Made by a program: the position numbers and the translations under genes. Below, in pieces: positions 17,353-26,705 of a stretch of 64,000 bases of DNA (within the stretch, counting starts at the first letter, position 1; every line of letters starts with the position of its first letter). The stretch spans positions 1 through 64,000 of the forward strand of contig CAZCBH010000005.1 of NCBI GenBank assembly GCA_964496875.1, written 5' to 3'. This DNA comes from RI-106 sp964496875. Lineage in GTDB: Bacteria; Cyanobacteriota; Vampirovibrionia; Obscuribacterales; Obscuribacteraceae. The notes under the pieces are model-generated. The model made no database searches, was not told where the DNA came from, and saw only the letters and a program-made list of their open reading frames with translations.

Positions 17353-18597
17353 TTAGTTTACGCAAACGGTTTCTTTTTTAGAGGTTGAAAAGTCCCTGGC
17401 GCCTGCTCTGACCAGTTTTTTCATGAGCCAGGCAGGACGGAATCTCTCGCCCAGATCACCATGGTAGCTCTCCAGTTGAGCAAGGCAGTCGGAGAGGCCT
17501 TTATCGGAAGCAAGGCTCAATAGACCGCGCTTCAAGCCGCAGCCGTATTTCATGGCCACGTCGACATCGCAGGCTTTGACCACCCCTTCTTGAAGGGCAT
17601 AGACCGCTTCGTTGAACATGGGCAGAATCACTCTTTCGGCTTCAAAGTCTCTTTTGGCTTCTCCGGGCTCGGCCAGTTTATTGGCTTTTTCAATCAGTCT
17701 GTCGAGTTCCGGATTCACCGGTTTTGCCTCTCCTTTTTTAACCGGATTGGCTTTGTCATGGACAAAGAAGCCGGCACCGGATTTTTGACCGAGGAAGCCT
17801 TCTTCGACCATCACCTTAAGCAGGGGCGAAGGCTCGAAGCGAGGACCATATTCTTCGTACAGGAAGTTGACCACATGGGCGCAAATGTCGATACCGGTCA
17901 TATCGAAGAGAGCTAGCGGTCCCATGGGCATGCCAAATTCGACCACTTTTGCATCTATTTCGGCAGGGCCGGCTTTTTTCTCTTGCAGCGCCCAGAGGGC
18001 TTCGTTCATGTAGGGGAAGAGGACACGGTTTACCAGGAAGCCCGGGCATTCTTCCACATGAACCGGCTCTTTGCCCAGCTCTTTGACCAGGACCATGGCT
18101 GTATCGATGGTCTCTTTTGCGGTCTCCACCCCGGGAATGACTTCCACCAGAGGCATGGTCTGGGCGGGGTTGAAGAAGTGCATGCCCAGTACTTTGTCCG
18201 CTCTTTTGGTGGCGCTGGCGATTTCAGAGACTGAAAGAGCCGAAGTGTTGGTAGCCAGCAGAGTATGCGAAGGACAAAGTTTGTCCAGTTCTTTGAATAT
18301 CTCCAGTTTTACTTCTATCTCTTCGAGGGCGGCTTCGATAACGATGTCAGGCGAACCGATATCTTCGAAACTTGTGGTGCCCTTGATATTCTTGAAAAGA
18401 CGCTCGGCTTCATCGGCGGTGAGGGCTTCCCGCTTTACCCTGGAGTCGTACATCCTCTTGATGTTCGAAAGACCGCGCTCGACGAACTCGTCCTTTACAT
18501 CCTTGAGAACTACTTGAATCCCTGCCTGGCTCAGAACCTGGGCAATCCCGCTACCCATCGCACCTGCGCCGATCACAGCAGCCTTTTCTATCTTCAT
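17353..18597 (-). CDS. 3-hydroxyacyl-CoA dehydrogenase
   Basis: The enzyme oxidises 3-hydroxyacyl-CoA with NAD+ in fatty acid or PHA/butyrate metabolism. The Rossmann motif GAGAMGSGIAQ opens the protein, the catalytic His lies in LGMHFFNPAQTMPLVEVI, and ECPGFLVNR marks the end of the NAD domain. Two 3HCDH C-terminal domains follow (about 185-275 and 315-400), the longer form found in many 3-hydroxybutyryl-CoA dehydrogenases. ATG at 18597 has GAGGT upstream and matches the family start, so I prefer it to the frame start at 18627; length 414. Confidence 0.93.
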   Translation of the reverse strand: MKIEKAAVIGAGAMGSGIAQVLSQAGIQVVLKDVKDEFVERGLSNIKRMYDSRVKREALTADEAERLFKNIKGTTSFEDIGSPDIVIEAALEEIEVKLEIFKELDKLCPSHTLLATNTSALSVSEIASATKRADKVLGMHFFNPAQTMPLVEVIPGVETAKETIDTAMVLVKELGKEPVHVEECPGFLVNRVLFPYMNEALWALQEKKAGPAEIDAKVVEFGMPMGPLALFDMTGIDICAHVVNFLYEEYGPRFEPSPLLKVMVEEGFLGQKSGAGFFVHDKANPVKKGEAKPVNPELDRLIEKANKLAEPGEAKRDFEAERVILPMFNEAVYALQEGVVKACDVDVAMKYGCGLKRGLLSLASDKGLSDCLAQLESYHGDLGERFRPAWLMKKLVRAGARDFSTSKKETVCVN

Positions 18598-18738
18598 GGG
18601 AAAGACCTCATACAACTTATTAATCAAGCCGCTATGCTAGCATGTGATTTTCGCGCACAGCCGAATGCGCAAGGTTTGTTTTCGGTTTGCCGATGCTTCT
18701 GATTTACCAGGTTCTTTTCAAGTCTTCAGAGGATGACC

Positions 18739-20124
18739 ATGTCGAGCGGCTCTATAGTTTCCGAGTTATTCAGATGTGTACCCGCGGTTCAGAACACAGA
18801 GGGGGATGATACCCCCAGGCATCTGGGCTGGTTGATGCTCACCGGTCTTGGTATTGGTGCCACCATTGGTGCCGGTATTTTTGCCATGCCCGGTATAATC
18901 GCCGGTAAAGCCGGACCTGGAGGGGTTCTCTCCTTCTTGCTCACCGGTCTTGTCATTTTGATAGTGGCTATTTGTTATGAAAAGTTCTCCTGTCGCATGC
19001 CCCAGGGGGTATCAGCATATAGTTATGTCTACCACTCTATGGGAGAGCTGGTGGCATGGATAGTTGCATTCGGTCTATTTATGGAATACAGCTTCGGTGC
19101 CTCGGCGGTGGCTATCGCCTGGAGTGTTTACCTCGATACGGCGGTGGGTTTGAACCTGCCCCAGGTCTTGATGGGGCCCAAAGTCGATGAAGCAGGGGTT
19201 TATCATTTCGGGGTAAATGTGGTTGCCATCGCCGTGGTTTCGGTGATCACAGCCGTTTTGATCTTCGGCGGGGTGAGCAAATCGGCAAAGCTGAATTTTA
19301 TGCTGGTTATCTTGAAGATGGTCTTGCTCATAGTATTTCTTGGCTTTGGTATCACCCATATCAACTCGGCAAACTGGACTCCGTTTATGCCGATGGGCTG
19401 GGATGGTGTTTTGAAAGGGGCTGCGGTGGCGGTGTTCCCTTATGTCGGGTTCGACGCGCTCTATACTTTTGCCCGGGAATCTAAAAGTCAGAGAGATACT
19501 AGAATAGGCACTTATCTGACCGTTGGGGTGGTGGCACTACTCTATGTGGCGGTCATGGCAGTGGCCACGGGGCTCGCGCCGTGTTTTATCAACGGCGAGC
19601 CCAATCCTCTCTTTGTGGGCAGTGAAGCGGCGGCACCTCTGGCTAAGCTTCTGGTCAGTGTCGGTGAGACCTGGACGGCTCAGTTTATAGCAATCGGCGC
19701 AGTGCTCGGCATATTCAATGTTCTTCTCGTTCTATGCATGGGCGGACCGAGAATCTTTAGAAACATGGCGGAAGATGGGCTCCTTCCAAAGATATTTGCC
19801 AAGTCTAGTAAAGGCAATCCGACATTCGGCATTTTATTGAATGGTGTGCTAGTTGCTGCTATTGCAGGATTCATGGACTTTGGCGATATCGCCGACATGA
19901 TGGTGCTGGGTACTCTCGTCGCTTTCGTTTTTGTCTGTATCGGGGCGGTGAAACTAAAACTACTCAACCCCATACTGCCAATCATAGGCGCTTTGGGTTG
20001 CATCATTCTAGCCTGTCACCTCAACGAGCTTGTATTGACAGCCTACGCTGTAACCTGTCCTTTCGGGCTGCTTATCTACGGCTTCTACGGCTACAGAAAC
20101 AGTCGTCTGCGCAAGTCAGAGTAA
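18739..20124 (+). CDS. APC-family amino acid permease
   Basis: The product has about 12-13 membrane helices. The first carries the APC substrate-binding glycines (GLGIGATIGAGIFAMPG), and AVFPYVGFDALYTFARESK resembles helix 6 and the loop of cationic amino acid transporters (CAT subgroup). It should import an amino acid by proton or exchange coupling; the substrate is unknown. AGAGGA at 18727-18732 lies six bases before ATG 18739, so this start fits better than ATG 18733. It converges with polA. Confidence 0.88.
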   Translation: MSSGSIVSELFRCVPAVQNTEGDDTPRHLGWLMLTGLGIGATIGAGIFAMPGIIAGKAGPGGVLSFLLTGLVILIVAICYEKFSCRMPQGVSAYSYVYHSMGELVAWIVAFGLFMEYSFGASAVAIAWSVYLDTAVGLNLPQVLMGPKVDEAGVYHFGVNVVAIAVVSVITAVLIFGGVSKSAKLNFMLVILKMVLLIVFLGFGITHINSANWTPFMPMGWDGVLKGAAVAVFPYVGFDALYTFARESKSQRDTRIGTYLTVGVVALLYVAVMAVATGLAPCFINGEPNPLFVGSEAAAPLAKLLVSVGETWTAQFIAIGAVLGIFNVLLVLCMGGPRIFRNMAEDGLLPKIFAKSSKGNPTFGILLNGVLVAAIAGFMDFGDIADMMVLGTLVAFVFVCIGAVKLKLLNPILPIIGALGCIILACHLNELVLTAYAVTCPFGLLIYGFYGYRNSRLRKSE

Positions 20125-20139
20125 AAACCAGGCAGTCAA

Positions 20140-23076
20140 TTATTTTACTTGCATCCAGTTCTTGCCGGTGCCCATGTCCACCTTGAGCGGTACTGACAGA
20201 GGTTGTCCCATCTCCATCGCTTCCAGAACCAGTTTCTTGGTTTCCTCCAGCTCGGAGTCCGGAACATCGAGCACCAGTTCATCGTGCACCTGTAAAATCA
20301 GGCGCGCTTTCAGTCCAGAGGCTTTGAGCTTCTTGTCCAGCTCGATCATAGCCAGTTTAATGAGGTCGGCGGCACTGCCCTGTATAGGGGCGTTGCAGGC
20401 TGCCCTTTCGTCGGCCCGTCTGACATTGGCGTTCTTGTCGTGGAGATTGCGGAAATAGCGGCGGCGACCCCAGAGGGTAGTTACATAATTGTTCTTCTTG
20501 GCATCATCTATGGTGCCGGTGAGAAAGGCTTTTACCTTCGGATAACGGCTGAAATATTTGTCGATGAAAGCCTGGGCTTCTTTGGTCGAGACATTCAGAT
20601 CCTGGGCGGTGGCAAAGGCGCCCTGTTGATAAACCAGGGCAAAATTGAGGGTCTTACCGACCCGGCGTTTGTCCGAGTCTACCTTTTCCAGCGGGATGTC
20701 GAATATCTCCATGGCGGTTCTGGCGTGGATGTCCTGGTCTTGTTTGAAGGCGTCTATCAAAAGTTCATCGCCGGACATATGGGCCAGCATGCGCAGCTCT
20801 ATCTGGGAATAGTCGGCGGCTAATAAAGAAGAACTTTCGTCGGCGGGAATAAAGGCTTTGCGAATGCGTCTGCCGACTTCTGTCCGAATCGGAATGTTCT
20901 GCAAATTGGGATTGGAGCTCGACAGCCTGCCTGTGGAGGCGACGGTCTGATTGAACTCGCCGTGCAGTCTGCCGTCTCGGCTTAAGACCTCTTTGGGCAG
21001 GGCATCTACATAGGTGGAGCGTAGTTTTGTCAGCTGACGATAATCAATTAAAAGAGGAATGATGGCATGATCGTCTTTGAGGGCTTCCAAAACACTTGCA
21101 TCGGTGGAGAAGCCGGTTTTGGTTTTTGACTTGGTGTCGAGTTCGAGCTCTTCGAAAAGAACCTTCTGTAATTGTTGAGTCGAATTTATATTGAATGTGT
21201 AGCCTGCTATCGCGAAGATTTTTTCTTCTATTTCGGCGATGTTTTTGGAGAGTTCCACAGAAAAATCCTTTAGATATTCTGTGTCGAGTTTGACACCATT
21301 CTGTTCCATGGTGGCAAGAGCGGCCTCTACCGGCAATTCCATATCATAGAGCAGATAGGCTCTGTCCTGATCGAGGATGGGTAGATAGTGGGAAGCCAGA
21401 GCAAGAGCCACCCGGGCGTCGTCGCCGGCATAGGGGGCGACGGTTTCTATCGGCGCTTGATCCATTGTTATCTGTTTGCGACCTTTGCCGATTATTTCGG
21501 TGATGCGCACCATCGAATAGTTGAGGATGCGATCGGATTGGTCTTTCAAGCCATGCTTATCGTCAGGGTTTACGATATAACTTGCCAGCATCGGATCAAA
21601 AACTATGGGGTCGAGATCGATGCCGTATAGTGACAGTACATTCTTTTCGAACTTACCGTTCTGGGCCACTTTGCCGATATCGCGATTCTCCAGAAGCGGC
21701 TTCAGCTCTTTGACCACATAGTCCTGATCGAGTTGTTTGAGAGTCGAGATCACCTGGTGCATGACCGGGATGTAAGCGGTCTTGATCTCCTTCTCTTTGC
21801 CCTCGGTGATTTCTATGCGTTTGTTATCGCCCAGTTTATAGCCTTCCCCCCAGGCGAACGCCCAGCCGACGATACTGGTATCGAGGGAGTTTATGCCGTC
21901 GGTTTCCAGATCGATAGATATGACGCCACTTTTTGAAAGCTCGGCGATAAGCTCTTTCAACTCCTCTTCGGTCTGGATTATCTTGGTCTCGGGAGCCGAG
22001 GCAAAGAACGGCTCAGCCGGAGCTGCTTCTTCACTTTTGACTGATTCCGATGTGCCATTGCCATTGCCATTTCTAGAGCCGTCTCTTGCCAGCGGTTCTA
22101 CCTTGATACCACCCAGTTGCTCGGCTATTTTGCCGACCAGCTCTTCCTTGTTATTCTCTTCCCGGGCAAATGACGCCACTGCCCGGGGCAGTCTTGCTAC
22201 CAGCGATTTGAACTGCAGGCTCTTGAAAAAGCTGCCTACCTGATCGACATCGGGCAGGCTCAATTTGCAATCATGAAAGTTGAAGGGCACCGGGACATCG
22301 AGGCTGATGGTGGCCAGTCTTTGACTTAGATAGGCGTCTTCTTTGCCTTCTTCCAGTTTTGCCTTCAGGGATTTTGATTTTATAGCGTCGAGATTTTCGT
22401 ATATGCCATCGAGGGTATTGAAGTCGGATAATAGCTTGGAGGCGGTCTTGGGACCGATCCCTCTTATGCCCGGTATGTTGTCGGACTTGTCTCCGCAAAG
22501 CGCTTTGTAGTCGATAATCTGTTCTGGCCAGACTCCGAGCTTCTCAAAAATTTCATCGCGTCCGAAGTTTTTAAGGCCTTCTTTGGTCGGCATCAGGACA
22601 TTGATCAGATCGTCGGTCTTGTTCACAAGCTGGAAGATATCCTGATCGCCTGTGAGAATAACTACCCGGCGGTTCTCCCTGGCTGCCTGCAGAGCGACGG
22701 TTCCTATTATGTCGTCGGCTTCGTAGCCATCCAGTTCGAGCAGAGGAATATCGAGGACTTTTACCCCTTCTTTGATCAGGGGCCATTGCTCGGCCAGCTC
22801 GTCGGGCATCTCGTCACGATTCGCTTTGTAGAGGTCATAGCTTTCATGACGAAACGTCTTGGCTTTGGTATCGAAACAGACTGCCATCATATGGGGTGAC
22901 TGTCGATCTATCAAATCGAAGAGTGAGTTGAAGAAACCCATCACCGCCCAGGTCGGAACACCGGTTTTGGTCCTCAGACCTGTGGTGAAAAGGGCATAGA
23001 ATGAACGAAAAGCCAGCGAGCTTCCATCCACCAGGATCAGTGTCTCCAGTCCGGAATCCGCTCCTGTCATAGTCAT
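20140..23076 (-). CDS. polA: DNA polymerase I
   Basis: The 978-residue enzyme has all three domains: 5'-3' nuclease (1-300, with VDGSSLAFRSFYAL and the GDKSDNIPG and GPKTASKLL motifs), 3'-5' exonuclease (about 385-580, with SIDLETDG as Exo I), and polymerase (about 590-978). Polymerase motif A is DYSQIELRMLAHMSGD and motif C is VHDELV. Motif B reads KTLNFALVYQQG, keeping the Lys, Phe and Tyr but with Ala and Gln in place of two usual Gly. A hydrophilic linker (about 310-350) separates the first two domains. It fills gaps and removes RNA primers in replication and repair. Confidence 0.97.
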   Translation of the reverse strand: MTMTGADSGLETLILVDGSSLAFRSFYALFTTGLRTKTGVPTWAVMGFFNSLFDLIDRQSPHMMAVCFDTKAKTFRHESYDLYKANRDEMPDELAEQWPLIKEGVKVLDIPLLELDGYEADDIIGTVALQAARENRRVVILTGDQDIFQLVNKTDDLINVLMPTKEGLKNFGRDEIFEKLGVWPEQIIDYKALCGDKSDNIPGIRGIGPKTASKLLSDFNTLDGIYENLDAIKSKSLKAKLEEGKEDAYLSQRLATISLDVPVPFNFHDCKLSLPDVDQVGSFFKSLQFKSLVARLPRAVASFAREENNKEELVGKIAEQLGGIKVEPLARDGSRNGNGNGTSESVKSEEAAPAEPFFASAPETKIIQTEEELKELIAELSKSGVISIDLETDGINSLDTSIVGWAFAWGEGYKLGDNKRIEITEGKEKEIKTAYIPVMHQVISTLKQLDQDYVVKELKPLLENRDIGKVAQNGKFEKNVLSLYGIDLDPIVFDPMLASYIVNPDDKHGLKDQSDRILNYSMVRITEIIGKGRKQITMDQAPIETVAPYAGDDARVALALASHYLPILDQDRAYLLYDMELPVEAALATMEQNGVKLDTEYLKDFSVELSKNIAEIEEKIFAIAGYTFNINSTQQLQKVLFEELELDTKSKTKTGFSTDASVLEALKDDHAIIPLLIDYRQLTKLRSTYVDALPKEVLSRDGRLHGEFNQTVASTGRLSSSNPNLQNIPIRTEVGRRIRKAFIPADESSSLLAADYSQIELRMLAHMSGDELLIDAFKQDQDIHARTAMEIFDIPLEKVDSDKRRVGKTLNFALVYQQGAFATAQDLNVSTKEAQAFIDKYFSRYPKVKAFLTGTIDDAKKNNYVTTLWGRRRYFRNLHDKNANVRRADERAACNAPIQGSAADLIKLAMIELDKKLKASGLKARLILQVHDELVLDVPDSELEETKKLVLEAMEMGQPLSVPLKVDMGTGKNWMQVK

Positions 23077-23098
23077 TTCTCCCTTGCTTTTAGGTTCT

Positions 23099-24901
23099 TT
23101 ATCGTCTTTTCGATTTAGCGTTCTTGTCGACTCCGGCTGCTGGTTCCGGCTCTGACGCCGGTTTGACCCGGGGGCTGGGCGGACCGGCTACCTGGGCGAA
23201 GGCTTCGTCCAGGGCTCTTCCTTCGCAAAGAGAAGGCAGCTCGATGTTCAATAAGCCTGATAACGTAGCGCTAATATCCGCTGGCGAGGCGGTGGTGCCG
23301 TATTTGCCCGGTTTTATCCCGGCTCCGCAAAGAACAAGTGGAACATGGGAATCATAGCTGTATGGCGAACCATATCCGGTGCCGTCGGATTTGTCGGTGA
23401 AGACGAAACCCGGCTTGGGCAGTACATAAAGTTCGCCGCTCCTGCCGAAATAATAGGATTTCTTGATCGCTTCATTCTTCGGTCCGTTAGGGGGCTGATT
23501 TGTATAAAGCTGCCAGGCTGTGATGATATCCCCGATACCGGGTACGGAATGAGCCATCTTCGAAACCAGCGCTTCGACATCAGGCTGTCTTACTTTCTGG
23601 TTGTCCATGGCGTCGAAATTGAGATAGAGATTGGGCGGGTAGAAGGCGTCTATCCAGTCTTCTTCGCCAATCTGACTGTCCAGTTTCGAGTCTAAAAAAG
23701 TGGTGAAAATCTTCGGGTCGATTCTGCCTGCGGTCATGCCGCGCTCTCCGAGAAACTCGGGAATGGCAGGGCTGCCGTGGCTTGCGGTAAACACAATCAG
23801 GCAGTTTTTCAAGCCGACTTCCTGATCTAAAAACTGGAAGAAGCTTTCCAGGCTGCGATCCATTCTCAGAACCAGATCTTCTGTCTCCTGGCTGTAGGGT
23901 CCGAAGTGCTGCGTCAGGCCTTCGCCGGCTGTGAGACCGACGGTGAGCAGATCCGAGTCGGTGTGGCTGCCCAGGCGCTCTTTTTCGATCATGCTTCTGG
24001 CGAAGTCGAGAATCATCTGATTGGCAAAGGGGGTCATGGCGAAATTAGAGTAGTAGCTACCGCCTTCACTGCCATCACCACGATTGATGATATGGGGGAA
24101 ACGCTTGCCGTCGCCAGGCATAGAGCGTTCTCTGCCGTATTCGTCCCGGGTGGAGGCTCCGTACTGGGTCTCAGGCATCAGGCGCTGCCAGGGTTTGCCG
24201 ATATAGCGGTCCGGCACATGCTGGTCGTTGAAGGATTTTGCCCAGCCCGGCAGAGTGGAGCCGTATTTAGAGGAGCTGACCATGTTTCCTGTTTTGAGAT
24301 CCATCCAGAAGGCATTGGTGGCCAGTTGACCGGCGAGAAGCAGGCTGGAGGACTGATCTACAGAAGCGCTGAAAACTTTCGATCTGCCGTTGGTGGCTAA
24401 TTTGAGTTGATCGCCCAGGGTGGTGCCGGCGACATATTTCAAGCCGCCGGCGGTGCCGTTGGCTCCGACAAGGTTGGCGGAGGTGTCTTCGGTGGGTGTT
24501 TTCGGACCTTTGCTGCCCCGGGAATACCAGCTGTTTCCGACTACCCCGGTACTCCAGGGATGGGCGCCGGTGGCGATTACGGAATGTCCCACCGCCGCGT
24601 GGGTGGTGGCAGTCTCAAGTTTGCAGTTAGTGAATGTGGCACCGTGCTCCTGCAAATATCTGAATCCGCCCTGGGACAGTCTGCTCTTATAACGTTCTAA
24701 ATAGCTGAAGGGGAACTGGTCGGCGACCAGCATCAAGACCAGTCTTGGACTGGCAGATTGATTCGCCTGGGCTTCTGCCGGCAAAAGCGGGGCCAAGAGA
24801 CCGGACAGTAGTAAAGAGGCGACAAGGACCGCCGCGGATCTTCTCTTGAGATCTCTGGCGAGGCTAAAACCTTTGTGATTACGGGGATTCGGTGCTATCA
24901 A
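23099..24901 (-). CDS. Alkaline phosphatase superfamily protein with altered active site
   Basis: The product is exported (signal peptide with core AAVLVASLLLSGLLAPLL and cleavage after AEAQA) and aligns with type I phosphodiesterase/PafA-like phosphatases. The fold motifs are clear: VADQF near the start, GHSVIATGAHPWSTGVVGN, and DSHVPLVLCG near the end. By hand alignment several catalytic positions differ: the nucleophile Thr is Ala (about residue 102), the D-x3-H metal pair is Glu and Gln, and TADHG reads TASHG. It may be a pseudoenzyme. I chose TTG at 24901, with GGAGGTC upstream, over ATG 24955, since the extra 18 residues would sit before the signal peptide. Confidence 0.8.
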   Translation of the reverse strand: MIAPNPRNHKGFSLARDLKRRSAAVLVASLLLSGLLAPLLPAEAQANQSASPRLVLMLVADQFPFSYLERYKSRLSQGGFRYLQEHGATFTNCKLETATTHAAVGHSVIATGAHPWSTGVVGNSWYSRGSKGPKTPTEDTSANLVGANGTAGGLKYVAGTTLGDQLKLATNGRSKVFSASVDQSSSLLLAGQLATNAFWMDLKTGNMVSSSKYGSTLPGWAKSFNDQHVPDRYIGKPWQRLMPETQYGASTRDEYGRERSMPGDGKRFPHIINRGDGSEGGSYYSNFAMTPFANQMILDFARSMIEKERLGSHTDSDLLTVGLTAGEGLTQHFGPYSQETEDLVLRMDRSLESFFQFLDQEVGLKNCLIVFTASHGSPAIPEFLGERGMTAGRIDPKIFTTFLDSKLDSQIGEEDWIDAFYPPNLYLNFDAMDNQKVRQPDVEALVSKMAHSVPGIGDIITAWQLYTNQPPNGPKNEAIKKSYYFGRSGELYVLPKPGFVFTDKSDGTGYGSPYSYDSHVPLVLCGAGIKPGKYGTTASPADISATLSGLLNIELPSLCEGRALDEAFAQVAGPPSPRVKPASEPEPAAGVDKNAKSKRR

Positions 24902-25092
24902 GAGACGACCTCCAGTGCTTTCAACGTGGTCATACAGGCAGATATGAATGAGCATTTTACTTGGCCCGGACTAAAAGTTCAGCGCCTTGGAAACATCTTC
25001 GCCCTATTAATTCACCTTCAAATTACTTCGAAAAGGATGAATAAAGCTTGCCGTCTTGATATCTTTAATGCATCCCGGAGCCCGTCACGCGA

Positions 25093-25119
25093 GTTACCCC
25101 CGGATATCAGTCGGGTAAC
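25093..25119 (+). promoter_or_regulatory. Hairpin in the 5' region of the phasin-like gene
   Basis: GTTACCC (25093-25099) and GGGTAAC (25113-25119) form a 7-base stem with a 13-base loop, ending 29 bases before ATG 25149. It could be an operator or a leader hairpin. GGAG at about 25138-25141 provides the ribosome binding site. Confidence 0.4.
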
Positions 25120-25148
25120 GACCTGTAGCTAACAAACGGAGTAATACA

Positions 25149-25604
25149 ATGAGCGAAAGCACAACCCTTATAAAGAAAGCCGTATTGACCAGTGTCGGTG
25201 CTACTTCGAATTTCGATCGTGTAAAAACCGCTATTAATGAAGCGATGCAAGATCTTGTCAAAGTCGGCAGCGACCTCATCGATGAACTGGAAGAGCAAGG
25301 CAAGGTGAAAACTGAGAATGCTCAGTCCTTCCTCAAGAATGTGAAAGAAGAAGCCTCCAAGAAGTCCGAAGAGATTGAAGGCAAAGTTTCCACCAAAGTG
25401 AGAAGCGCCGCCAAAGACCTCGGATTCGTCTCGCGTCGCGAGTACGAAGAGTTGGTAGAGAGACTGGAGAAGCTCGAAACTCAGCTTGGTATCGAGCCTT
25501 GCATCGAAGTCAAGGAAGAGCCCAAGAAGTCCGGCAAGAAGTCTTCTAAAAAGACTGCCAGAGAAGAGAGCAGCGAAGTAGAAGCTGAAGCCGAAACCAA
25601 CTGA
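25149..25604 (+). CDS. Phasin-like / PHA granule-associated protein
   Basis: The 151-residue product is highly charged and almost wholly helical. Residues 1-95 form long amphipathic helices (LIKKAVLTSVGA, then EQGKVKTENAQSFLKNVKEEA), followed by a coiled coil (YEELVERLEKLETQL) and a Lys/Glu tail. This plan fits the family of polyhydroxyalkanoate granule-associated proteins, which coat storage granules. The assignment rests on pattern only; no PHA synthase is in the window, although a 3-hydroxyacyl-CoA dehydrogenase is 7 kb away. A good terminator follows. Confidence 0.65.
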   Translation: MSESTTLIKKAVLTSVGATSNFDRVKTAINEAMQDLVKVGSDLIDELEEQGKVKTENAQSFLKNVKEEASKKSEEIEGKVSTKVRSAAKDLGFVSRREYEELVERLEKLETQLGIEPCIEVKEEPKKSGKKSSKKTAREESSEVEAEAETN

Positions 25605-25632
25605 GATTCGAATATCAATCAATCGAACCGAG

Positions 25633-25669
25633 AAAGGTGCTGTTCTTTTTGTAGAGGGGCACCTTTTTT
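25633..25669 (+). terminator. Rho-independent terminator
   Basis: AAAGGTGC (25633-25640) pairs with GCACCTTT (25659-25666) and the stem runs into a T-tract ending at 25669. It lies 29 bases after the phasin-like stop codon. Confidence 0.85.
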
Positions 25670-25673
25670 CTGA

Positions 25674-26207
25674 TCATAAGTTCGTTTGACCGAAGAGTGG
25701 AACGAACAACTCCAGTTCCGGTTCGTATATAGAAATCCAGTCGTACTCTGCTTCGTAGAGACAGGCATAGGTCCTGGTCTTATCTCCGCCCGGCAGTAAG
25801 CCTTCTCGAATCAGTCTGTCGAGCCCTTTCAGTCTCGATAGAACAGAACTTTCCAGCGGGGTGAGCAGACTTCCGTTTTCCGATTGCGGCCTTAATGCTT
25901 CGAGATCCGTTTGCTCAGTCAATTCGCCACAGCCGCTATGGGCAAATAGAAGAATGCGTGCTGGACGCTGACAAATGGTCAGTATCGTATGCAACAGTTG
26001 CATCATTGCGCTTTCTGGATGGCGTAGTGTCTGTTCGAAATTGTCGCTTTGCAATAGAGCAAATTCTCCGAAGCTCGCCAGTTGCTCCGACTGTACGAGA
26101 CCATCCAGGTCATTGCACGAAATTACGATTGTGGAAAGCTTCTCCAATCTGTTGATGTCTAAAGAGACAGTGCACAGATCGGGTCTTTGCCTGATCAATT
26201 CAGTCAT
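25674..26207 (-). CDS. Small divergent beta-carbonic-anhydrase-like protein
   Basis: I see a beta-carbonic anhydrase pattern: VISCNDLDGL corresponds to the C-x-D-x-R motif and ILLFAHSGCGEL to the second zinc site (H-x2-C). Candidate zinc ligands are C31, H90 and C93, with D33 as the active-site Asp; the partner Arg is replaced by D35. The C-terminal YDWISIYEPELELFVPLF resembles the last strand. At 177 residues it is a little short. True anhydrases convert CO2 to bicarbonate; whether this one does is doubtful because of the missing Arg. It ends four bases after the phasin terminator, in convergent orientation. Confidence 0.6.
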   Translation of the reverse strand: MTELIRQRPDLCTVSLDINRLEKLSTIVISCNDLDGLVQSEQLASFGEFALLQSDNFEQTLRHPESAMMQLLHTILTICQRPARILLFAHSGCGELTEQTDLEALRPQSENGSLLTPLESSVLSRLKGLDRLIREGLLPGGDKTRTYACLYEAEYDWISIYEPELELFVPLFGQTNL

Positions 26208-26264
26208 TATGATGATATTCCTCGATAGAGAATCAGGGTTTTTAAGATACGGTCGCTATCGAGA

Positions 26265-26705
26265 TCAGTATAAAAAGACACGCAAGCTGAGCCAAATTGG
26301 GCACCGCCGATAGGGTCTATCGGCTTTGCTCTCGCATAAAGCCTGAAGCCCTAAGGATTTGTCCCGGGCGGCACCGGCGAATTCTCTGCGACTCTCTTCC
26401 GAGAGATCGTAGAGGGAGAGAAAGTTTGTGGATTGTATATGACGTAGATTAACGCCGGCGCTCAGAAAGGGAAGACATTGTCTTCTCGGCGGGTCACGCT
26501 CGCTGTCGAGACTTTCTTCAAGCAGCAAGGGACCGGCCAGCGTGTTGTCCGTCGCCCGGGCGGACTGGCCGAGTTCTGATAGGGCAACTCCTGCGCTGAG
26601 GTTCATGCCCAGCTCTATGAAGCAGAGAAGCAGAAGAGAGCTGATCCAGAAGATTGCCAGCTTGAGGCGGTTTGAATTTGACGCTCTGTTTTGCCAGGGT
26701 GTCAT
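26265..26705 (-). CDS. Hypothetical membrane-anchored protein (possibly Tad-like)
   Basis: The 146-residue product has a basic N-terminus and one hydrophobic helix (about 16-34) followed by a soluble region with five Cys. ATG 26705 has AGGAAGAGA upstream. The single N-terminal helix and the neighbouring 766-residue protein suggest a TadE/TadG-like extracytoplasmic pseudopilin, but no clear motif proves it. It lies 112 bases downstream of that gene on the same strand. Confidence 0.5.
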   Translation of the reverse strand: MTPWQNRASNSNRLKLAIFWISSLLLLCFIELGMNLSAGVALSELGQSARATDNTLAGPLLLEESLDSERDPPRRQCLPFLSAGVNLRHIQSTNFLSLYDLSEESRREFAGAARDKSLGLQALCESKADRPYRRCPIWLSLRVFLY

